DNA of 64,000 nucleotides. Origin: Gymnopus androsaceus JB14 (taxonomy: Eukaryota > Basidiomycota > Agaricomycetes > Agaricales > Omphalotaceae). Positions 56,005 to 64,000 of the stretch are shown here, in pieces. Location: the NCBI GenBank assembly GCA_009733575.1, contig ML769594.1, positions 56,961 to 120,960 of the forward strand. Reading direction: 5' to 3'. The notes under the pieces are model-generated. The model was not told the origin of the DNA. It was given only the letters and a program-made list of their open reading frames with translations, and did no database searches. The position numbers and the translations under genes are program-made. The stretch's first letter is position 1. Every line of letters begins with the position of its first letter.

Positions 56005-57718
56005 ATGCCACCCAGGCCAAATCCTCCACCACTACGAACTCGACAGGAGATAAAGTCATCGGAACAAGCACCACCACCAGTAACTCAACAACATTCCATT
56101 GCATTGGAACAAGCCAGCTCATCGAGTAGTAAAGCTGTAACACCACAGCAGAGACAAGCACCATTACCTCCCACAGACAACACTGTTCCTTGTAAAGAGC
56201 ACCCACACATCTTTGACATCAACGAATTAGTTGACAGATACAAAAACTGAACCACTGAGCCAGTGCAATAAACAACATCGCCTAAACCAATACGACATAC
56301 CTTGGACAGGTAAATTAGCGAATTTTGCGAAACCCATCGTGAAAGAACAGGAGGAAATTATCAGAAGTCACCTACAACACATTGCCGATGACAATGACAA
56401 AGAAGAGGATACTGAAGCACCAGCTGCTCAGCCTATAGCATCATCCTCCCAACAGCATACTCCTGCTCTGTCACAATCACCTGCACCAAAACGCGAACCT
56501 TCTCCACCTACACCTCCACAACCATCTCCACAGGGCACCACACCCCAATTTCCATATTCAAATATGGAACCACCCTCTCCACACAGATCCCCATCGCCAT
56601 CAGATCCCGGATCACCAGGCACTTTAATTTCTGATTCCGAAAACGATGACAAAATGTCTAAAGCAGGAAAAGCCTTTGATAAGGTTACAACCTTAAAGTC
56701 AGATGGATCAAACTGGGACACATGGAAAACTCGAGTGGAATTCGCAGCCAGATCTATCGGCTACCAATGTTATTTTTAATGGAATCTGCAACTTGATTTT
56801 GCTTAAGGATTAGATGATGAGCACAGGGGAAAGGATAGTGATTTGCTTAATGCAATCATTGGCAGGTTATCGGATGGGATATTCCGCAGGTATAGGCACT
56901 ACAACAACATGAAGCAGTTGTGGGAAAATTTACTCACTGATTATGATTCTAAAAATGCTCTTACTGAATCATTTTTACAAAGGCGACTCCATACTATGTG
57001 ATGCACAGACCCATCCAAGGTCAATAAACATTTGGATGACATGATCAACATCCGTGACGACCTCACAACTAGGGGAATCGATATCAACGATGATATATTC
57101 ATCAGTACCATTATGTCCTCTGTCCCTGACACCTTCAAAGCTACGATAAATGCATTAGCTGTTTTCTCCACTAAAACAGACAAGAAGCTCAATCCTGCGG
57201 AGCTCATCTCTACCATCAGTGCTGAATCAATGGTACACCAAATGAGACATGATCACAAGAAGGAATCAGCAAACTATGCTGGTAATAGGGGAAGAGGAGG
57301 TTTCCGAGGTCATGGAAATTCCTTTAGGGGAAATTCCCGAGGCAGAGGCAGAGGCAGAGGCCGCGGAGGATCAACAAGTCATCAGGACTCCATTTGTTAT
57401 AACTGCAGAGGTAAAGGACACTTCGGAAATCAATGTCCATCGGAGAAACACAGTCAGGCCAACAAAGCCAAGGAGATGAAAGCTCCTAAAGAGAAGCAGA
57501 AGAAGAAGTCGGATGGAAACTGGAGAGATAGGCCAAAGAACAGCGAAGTGGCATCCTCATCTATGATTGAGGAAGCACCCAAGTCATCATGGGCAGCAAT
57601 TGAAATTCCCATTAAGCATGGGAATCTTGTTTTCGATTTTTCCGAAATAGCTGATAAATTCAAATTAGCTCTTTCATCAGAGCGATCAAAGCTGCATAGT
57701 GCAGAACATCAAAGTTGA
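56005..57718 (+). pseudogene. Copia gag remnant
   Basis: The frame opens with a Pro/Gln-rich leader (MPPRPNPPPLRTRQE) but changes frame near 56240 and again near 56780-57000, where stops interrupt. Recognisable gag parts are TLKSDGSNWDTWKTRVEF (UBN2/DUF4219-like), KVNKHLDDMINIRDDL, and after an RGG-like basic run the zinc knuckle CYNCRGKGHFGNQC with all CCHC ligands. The last open part ends at 57718. Confidence 0.8.
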
Positions 57719-60426
57719 CACTCCACCACCTCTTACTCTTAACAGTGAAGAGGAGGAAGAAGTATACGTCAATGTTAATCTCTTTCCTTCCTTCAAATTC
57801 GAATATGACACCAAAGAAGGAGTTGGAAAAGGTAATCACACTTACACTGCAGCCCACAGTTACAGAGCAATTCTTTTTGACTCTGGATGCTCTACCCACA
57901 TGACACCACTCACCAATGAACTCAGGAATCAAAGGGAGATTCCAACATGAGTCATTCAGGCCGCTAACACGGAAACTTTCACAGCAAACATCTCCGGCAC
58001 ACTCCATCTCGATCTCCCCACATATGGACAAGAAGTCCAAACACTAAAGCTCCATCACACTCTTCTATGTCCAGACACTCCCAACACACTTGTATCACTG
58101 GGAAAACTTGACAATGATGGTTATGCCATCCATACCGCAAATGGTAAAATGACGATTAGAGATTGCCAGGGGAAACTTGTGGGAGTTATCCCAAAGACTA
58201 ACGGACTATACCAGATCCCATCAAGGGAACACACCTATTTGACCAAGATTGGCAGATTGATATCTCTTTACGAGGCACACTGCATCTTAGGTCACCTCAA
58301 TTATGCTTACATGAAGCATATGTTCTGAGATAACCAGGTTCATGGGATCAGATTGGATCCAAAACAAATGGACGAACCAGAATGCTGCACTTGTATGCTT
58401 GGGAAAGCATCCAGGTATCCTATTGTTCAGGTGCAATCATCTCCCTGTGCGGAGAAATTTGGAGACATCTTCCACATGGATGTGTGGGGACCAGCACAAG
58501 TCAGGATGGTAAACCATTACACTTACATGCTGACTTTAGTTGACAAAGCAACTGATTGGTTGGAGGAGCCCCAAATGAAGTCGAAGGACAAGTCATTCAC
58601 ACAGTACATGGTTCTCCAAACAGGTCTCCAAACACAATACGGCACAACTGTTAAAGTTCTCCACTCTGATCGAGGGGGAGAATTTCTCAGTAACGAATTC
58701 ATGGCATATCTGGAACATATTGGGACACGACAACATCTCACAGTACACGGCACCCTGAAACACAATGGTATAGCGGAACATGCACATCAAACATTGCTAA
58801 ACGCAGTTCAAAGTCTTTTGATCTCATCAGGACTCCTGAAATGGCTTTGGGGATTCATGATGAAATATGCGGTATATGTTTGGAATAGGATGCCGAAGAA
58901 AGCCATTGGAATGGCTACTCCATACAAAAAACAGTTTGGTATTAAACTGGACATTACTAATCTTCACATCTTCGGCAGTATCGTTTATGTTAAACAAGAA
59001 AAGGAACCCGGCAAATTGGAACCACAGGCCCAGGAAGGATGCTGGATAGGACTCGAACCCAAATCGCATGGTCACTACATCTACTGGCCAACATGTCACA
59101 CTGTCACAACAGAAAGGAATGTAGTTTTCTCTGACAGGCAGATCCAACCCGTTGAAGGGGAGGATGGAAATTTGGGAAATTTAGAAACATCGGTCACCAA
59201 GTCGGAACAGCCTGTCATACCAGTTCCAGAAGAAATTGCCAAACCAATTGCACCAGACAAAGTATCTGGGAAACAAGTCAGATGACCCACCAAGAAGATA
59301 AGGGACGTCATTGAAGGACTTGGAGAAGGAAGTGACGAGTTGCGACATCTTACCGCATCTCTAGGTCAGGTAACATCAGAAATCGAATCTGATCCTTTAT
59401 CTGTTGCAGAAGCTATGCGACAACCTGACAGTTCCAAATGGTATGATGCCATGAAGGATGAAATTTCCAGACTCCAGGAGCATGGAACCTACACAATTGT
59501 CACTCCACCTCCAGATGCAAATATTCTCACATCCAAATGGGTCTATTGGAGCAAGAAGGATCCATTGGCTACTTGGGATCAAGATCCAAAGATCTCTCCA
59601 TAATAGGATAATTCATTTATCCCAGTGGTCATACATTGATGCCATACTCTCTTGCTATGGATTCTTGGATATAAAGCCACTCTCTATTCCCTTCGATCCC
59701 CACATCCACCTCACCAAAGACCAATTACCCAAAATAGTTGAGGATATTGCTTTTATGTGTGACAAACCCTACAGAGAGGCCCTTGGCGCTCTCCAGTACT
59801 TATCTGTTGCTACGAGACCTGACATCATGTATGCAGTCTCTATCCGACTTGCTCACTTTTCACAAAACCCCGGCATCACTCATTGGAATGGTGTATGCTG
59901 TGTCTATGCCTATCTCAAATACACCCAAGACTTTTGGCTCAGTACAAGCAACCAGGAAACAGTCCAAGGCTACACAGATGCGGATGGTATGTCCCAAGAG
60001 GACCGACATGCTATTTCCGGGTACATTTTTATGTTGAATGGCGGAGCAGTATCTTGGTTGTCAAAATGACAGGATACCATTTCTTTATCTACCACGGAAG
60101 CCGAGTATATTGCTTTGACCCATGCAGCAAAGGAAGCGATCTGGCTTAGGAATCTTTTATTGGAAATCTTTGGTCCCATTACTCATGTGATCCCTATCAT
60201 GTCAGACAATCAGTCCACCATTGCATTGGCAAAGGATGATTGTTTTCATGCCAGGACCAAACACATCGATATCTGATACCACTTCATCTGTTATGTCATT
60301 GAGGAAGGTAAAATTTGTGTTACTTACTGCCCTACTGAAAACATGACAGCAGACATCTTCACCAAAGCCTTACCTTTGATGAAAGCCAAACACTTTGCAG
60401 CATCCATGGGATTAGCAAAGGTTTGA
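57699..60426 (+). pseudogene. Copia pol remnant lacking RT core
   Basis: In order: protease DSGCSTHM; gag-pre-integrase ILGHLNYAYMKHM and CTCMLGKA; integrase core with FHMDVWGPAQ and HSDRGGEF (two of the catalytic acids); the C-terminal WIGLEPKSHGHYIYW block; the start of reverse transcriptase up to ILTSKWVYWSKKDP. The sequence then jumps directly to the RT end (NRIIHLSQWSYIDAILS), so the RT palm is missing. RNase H follows (TRPDIMYAVS, GYTDADG, STTEAEYIAL) with ADIFTKALP near the end and the stop at 60424-60426. Stops lie at about 57948, 58326, 59282, 60067 and 60274. Confidence 0.85.
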
Positions 60427-60433
60427 AGAGGAA

Positions 60434-60795
60434 TGTTGGAACATCAAAGGTAAATACATCTTATTGAACTATACATGGAACGCTTTCTCGTAGTCTCCAC
60501 TTGTTTGTATCACCATCCCATGCACTCCACTGTTATCGTCTCACAGACCCCACTCAGTCTCTTGCCGTATCCACTTGCTCTCTCATAGTACCCACTTTAC
60601 CGTATGGACAGTAGCCACAAGTATTCACGCAGTAGCCACCTGCCCAATATATCATTTGTACTTAGGACTGTATATAAGCTTAGGTACTATACCCTGTAAT
60701 AACACCATCATCCCCCATCAATCTGTGTGATTGTACTACTAAGTCCTGTGTGGATTTACTGCTGCTACTTCCTATTTAGGAATATAACTCTAATA
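60434..60795 (+). repeat. Copia 3' LTR
   Basis: It has the same length and ends as the 5' LTR. It is preceded directly by the purine tract GAAGAGGAA (60425-60433), the plus-strand primer. The GAAGT duplication follows at 60796-60800. Confidence 0.92.
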
Positions 60796-61785
60796 GAAGT
60801 GCTATGGAATGCTTTAAGAGCAACGGAGATCACAAAAGTGTCATCTGTCAGAATAACATTCAATACAAAATATATTATTCATTTGAACTGTTCTCCTGGC
60901 TTGCGAGACTTGTGCGAAACCATTGCAGGACTACAGATAATCATTTAAATAATTTATTGACTCATTTTTAGTAATACTAGTACAATATAGTGAGACTAGT
61001 ATAATGATTTCTACATACAGTACTAATGTAGTGATATTACTACTGCTACTGCTCATGAGTGGTTGTGACTGCTGGCAATGCCTGTTAGTAGAATACTTGA
61101 AATAAAGCAGGCACTCACTGTTGGAAGAATCTTAGAGGGAAAGAAGTTGATGTTACAATGTTGCAACAATGCACGTCGACTCTTATATAGTGCCCACCAG
61201 CACCCACGGAGTTGAATGACAGATGATCAGATGTCAAAACAAGTTTGACAGTTGGCGCGAATATTCAACAACCCCACAGGAGCTCATAGCACCTTATAGC
61301 ACCTCATAGTTCTGTAGAGAAATATGGCTGCTATGGCTGCTATAACCACCACCCAGGTTTTGCTGATGAGGCCAAGGGCATTGGGGATTGGGTGTGGGTT
61401 TGCTAGTGTATAGAGTAGACACTCCTGTATTCCATAGCTTTGTCTATCTGGCCTAGTCCAGAATTCTTACTCTGTACTCTTTTCTTTTCATCTATGAGTG
61501 TTAGTTCTTGGTGTGATGCCTGGTTATTAGTTGAAGTACTTGATCAGTATTGACAGGTTTTCAAAGGTTTTGTCCCAAAAAAACAGAAACAAAAATATTC
61601 AGCAAATGCTTAAGCAGTTGAGTCTTGAAACATGTACTTATGCAATTGCGTTACAGCCCTCCCTATTTCAATTTTCTGGAACACCGCACCATTTTGATTA
61701 CTTCAGCAGGAAGTGTGATCAGTGACCAGCCTGCTGAAAATCCCAATTTGTCAAAGGGGCCAGTGATGTGACTTTTCAAAAAATC

Positions 61786-62474
61786 CATCAGCAAAACCTG
61801 GGTGTACTGTCCAGCGCTGGATAGCACTGGATAGCACTTATAGCACCCATAGCACCCATAGCAAGGCCCCCATCTATCCAGAGCTATGGAGTGCTATGGA
61901 TTGCTATGGAGTGCTATGGATTTCACAGGAATGTTGAGACTCAATGTTGGTTGTCATTCTACTCAATGCTCAATATATTATTTGTTTGAATTGATTTGAG
62001 AATCATAAAATTGAACAATGGTGAAATAAACTCATTTATATTATGTATTTGTATTCATATATACATGGACTATAGTACATACACTGAAACCAACCATAAG
62101 CCATAGAACCATCCACCATACTACTCTATAAGCAGCAACTCCCATATGCACACATCAAGTAGTAAAGATTCTAAAACCAAAAAATCTAATGAGACACTGC
62201 ACGAATACCACCCAACAAGTTTGGGCGACTGAGAATTGAGGGGCGAAGTCGAAGTTCCAATGCAGATAATCCTGCATCTCTTATATACTGCTGGCGCAAG
62301 AATGACAAGTGTCAAACGGCTGTTAGATGGCTGTCAAATGATGATACAAATCAGTGATCCCATAGAACCTCATAGCAGGCCATAGCAGGCCATAGCAGCC
62401 ATAGTGCTTGACAGAAATATGGCTGCTATGGCCTGCTATGGCCTGCTATGACCATTATCCAGGTTTTGCTGATG
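61786..62474. mobile_element. 689-bp CATCAGCAAAACCTGG inverted-repeat element
   Basis: Perfect 16-bp ends, CATCAGCAAAACCTGG / CCAGGTTTTGCTGATG. Just inside the left end is the palindrome TCCAGCGCTGGA, then repeats of GGATAGCACT and CATAGCACC at 9-10 bp spacing, then the inverted series CTATGGAGTG/CTATGGATTG (61877-61922). The right end has the mirrored CATAGCAGGC and GCTATGGCCT arrays. Near 62283 is TATATACTGCTGG. The dinucleotide TC flanks both ends. No protein is encoded. Confidence 0.85.
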
Positions 62475-62972
62475 TCTGTCAGAGAACCACTAACATAAAG
62501 TAGCATCTAGAGGTCCATTTTGAGAGTCATTTACTTGTATCTCTGCTTCCCTTTAAGAATCAAATGTAGAAACCCAGAGAATGGACCACAAGAAAAATTG
62601 CAATTTCTTCATCAAAAAAAAAAAAGATTTATCAGGTAGTTTGGTGACATGTGACCCCTGTGAGGAAATTTGGGGCACCCATGATCTTTGACTGCCAAAC
62701 TGATTAAAATGGTGCATTTGTTGGAACTCATCCTTTTCAGCTCCATCTAGCTTAGTCATACACTGTACATAGCCATGTAGTCCTAGTGATCCTGTCCCTA
62801 TCCGAGATTTCCACCCTGTATCTACAGTATTGCCTATAGACTCCATGTCTCTCCCAAATTCCTTACTCTAACAGCATTACATTTTTAAGATAATTCTACA
62901 TCTGGAAATTGCTTCACAACTACAGTAGTCTACATAGGTCAGGTAGCTCCTGTAGTTACATAGCAAGGTCCC

Positions 62973-63665
62973 CATCAGCAAAACCTGGGTGTACTGTACA
63001 GAACTGTCCAGTTCTGTACAGCACTCATAGCACCCATAGCAGCCATAGCAAGGTATCCCTCTGTCCAGAACTATGGAGTGCTATGGATTGCTATGGATTT
63101 CACGGGAACGCCATCTGTCAGGCTCTCTTCAATTCAAAATATATTAGTATTTTGAATTGTTTTGTTGGCTCTTGGCGAGACAAAAACAGGATGAAAATAA
63201 TCACGGAATCGTATCATATTATTGTGGTCATTAGTAGTACAGTAGGACAATTAATACGGTAGTAGCAAAACTAGTAGAACGATTCCGAAACTAATATAAC
63301 TATCTGTAAAATTAGAAGTAATGGCGCTCATGCTGCCAAGGCATCAAACAGACATTGAAGGCTTGAAAGAGACTACTTACCGTGATGTCCAAACTAGAGC
63401 GGCTCAGGATTGCTGACTTGGAAGAAAAAAACAGAACTTGTCAAAGCTGTGATGGTGCATTGGTTCTTACTTATATAGTGTTCACGGGAGAAAATGACAG
63501 CTGTCAAACAGTGATGGCAGATGACAGCTCGCTCAAAGTTGCGGCAATCCCACAGGAGTTCATAGGAACTCATAGGAGCTCATAGCACTCCATAGTTCTG
63601 CGGAACACTATGGCTGCTATGATATGCTATGAGTTGCTATGACCTCCAACCAGGTTTTGCTGATG
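62973..63665. mobile_element. 693-bp CATCAGCAAAACCTGG inverted-repeat element
   Basis: Same ends and layout as the element at 61786. The palindrome is GTACAGAACTG..CAGTTCTGTAC, then CATAGCACC/CATAGCAGC motifs and the inverted CTATGGAGTG/CTATGGATTG. On the right side GGAGCTCATAGC and CCATAGT..ACTATGG motifs occur, plus a TATA-like CTTATATAGTG at about 63472. The dinucleotide CC flanks both ends. No protein is encoded. Confidence 0.85.
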
Positions 63666-63688
63666 CCCTGCTATATAGGTCACTGCAG

Positions 63689-64000
63689 TATTAGAGTTAT
63701 GTTCCTAAATAGGAAGTAGCAGCAGCAAGTCCACACAGGACTTAGTAGTAACGATCACACAGATTGATGGGGGACAACGGTATTATTACAGGGTATGATA
63801 CCTAAGCTTATATACAGTCCTAAGTACAAACGATATATCGGGCAGGTGGCTACTGCGTGAATACTTGTGGCTACTGTCCATACAGTATAGTGGGTACTGC
63901 GAGAGAGCAAGTGGATACGGCGAGAGACTGAGTGGAGTCTGCGAGACGATAACAGTGGAGTGCATGGGGATGGTGATACAAACAAGTGGATACTACGAGA
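63689..64000 (-). repeat. Partial copia LTR, inverted, cut by window end
   Basis: The reverse complement matches the 362-bp LTR of the copia element from its 3' terminus (TATTAGAG at 63689 on the plus strand) through at least 311 bp, and is more diverged (for example an extra GC in the GCAGCAGCA stretch). No primer-binding sequence adjoins the terminus, so this is either a solo LTR or the 3' LTR of an element whose body lies beyond the window. Confidence 0.85.

Larger units (their letters stand above)
55588..60795 (+). mobile_element. Ty1/copia LTR retrotransposon, defective
   Basis: The element is 5,208 bp with two 362-bp LTRs and a perfect 5-bp target duplication, GAAGT (55583-55587 and 60796-60800). 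Its order gag - protease - integrase - reverse transcriptase - RNase H is that of Ty1/copia. A primer-binding site follows the 5' LTR and a purine tract precedes the 3' LTR. Several in-frame stops and frame breaks interrupt gag and pol, and the central reverse transcriptase with its YxDD motif is deleted, so it cannot move by itself. It sits inside an inverted-repeat element. Confidence 0.93.
55472..61368. mobile_element. About 684-bp CATCAGC inverted-repeat element, split by copia
   Basis: The left end, CATCAGCAAACCTGGGTGTA, begins at 55472 (one A shorter than its relatives); the right end, CCAGGTTTTGCTGATG, finishes at 61368. Removing the copia element and one copy of its 5-bp duplication leaves about 684 bp, matching the 689- and 693-bp elements downstream. 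It carries the terminal palindrome GCACAGAACTG..CAGTTCTGTGC at about 55494, CATAGC-type motifs near the left end and CTCATAGC/GCTATGG motifs near the right end. The dinucleotide AG flanks both ends. No transposase is encoded. Confidence 0.8.

Noticed and set aside
55472..61368. Helitron as the class of the CATCAGC elements
   Set aside because: Helitrons lack perfect 16-bp terminal inverted repeats and end in CTRR; these elements have full inverted ends and no CTRR terminus.
61786..63665. CRISPR-like array from the regular CATAGC motifs
   Set aside because: Motifs are only 6-10 bp with no spacers of constant size, they occur in both orientations, and the host is a fungus.

Overview
This window is nuclear DNA from a filamentous basidiomycete fungus, most likely a mushroom-forming Agaricomycete. 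The genes are dense with introns of about 50-60 nt (GT...AG with CTGAC/CTAAT-like branch sites). The protein families are typical of that group: a DUF6534-like membrane protein, MYND-finger and F-box proteins with lineage-specific bodies, a BTB/POZ protein, a GT17 glycosyltransferase, a UbiA-type prenyltransferase or cyclase, a STAND/ankyrin NLR-like protein and Ty1/copia elements. No calls rest on database searches; all come from reading motifs and splice sites by eye.

Layout. 1-3.3 kb: rearranged duplication plus remnants of a short-chain dehydrogenase and a DUF6534-like gene. 3.5-6.7 kb: a MYND zinc-finger gene (minus) and a GT17 glycosyltransferase (plus) sharing a divergent promoter. 7.3-14.7 kb: cytochrome P450 (minus), UbiA-family enzyme (plus) and an old-yellow-enzyme-like reductase (plus). 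15.2-17.9 kb: BTB protein (plus) and an acidic multi-pass membrane protein (minus). 19.8-24.4 kb: two tandem copies of an unrecognised gene (minus), with a third copy of their upstream flank. 25.3-26.2 kb: a Yra1/ALY-like RRM-RGG protein. 27.3-32.1 kb: a tandem pair of 4-coumarate:CoA-ligase-like enzymes, both with peroxisomal C-termini. 32.4-34.1 kb: F-box protein. 34.4-35.2 and 45.3-46.2 kb: two paralogous cornichon/Erv14 cargo receptors. 40.1-44.6 kb: an O-methyltransferase and a cyclase/formamidase-like hydrolase. 47.0-48.1 kb: GlcNAc-kinase-like gene. 48.8-50.3 kb: a dual-specificity phosphatase gene split by a transposon. 51.2-55.1 kb: NLR-like NACHT/ankyrin gene. 36.7-39.8 and 55.5-64.0 kb are repeat islands.

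The redox and tailoring genes (P450, UbiA, OYE-like reductase, SDR remnant, CoA ligases, methyltransferase, cyclase-like hydrolase) could form a loose secondary-metabolism neighbourhood, but there is no polyketide or nonribosomal peptide core enzyme, and housekeeping-type genes lie between them.

The most unusual material is a family of terminal-inverted-repeat elements ending in CATCAGCAAAACCTGG. Three are about 690 bp and carry arrays of short CATAGC/GCTATG motifs and a terminal palindrome whose arms have changed in a compensating way between copies. A related 834-bp element with a different motif array splits the phosphatase coding region just after its catalytic motif. A decayed copia element with a perfect 5-bp target duplication has in turn landed inside one of the 690-bp elements. 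A second theme is single-base reading-frame breaks in many otherwise well-conserved genes, which suggests consensus errors in the assembly or a decaying haplotype.
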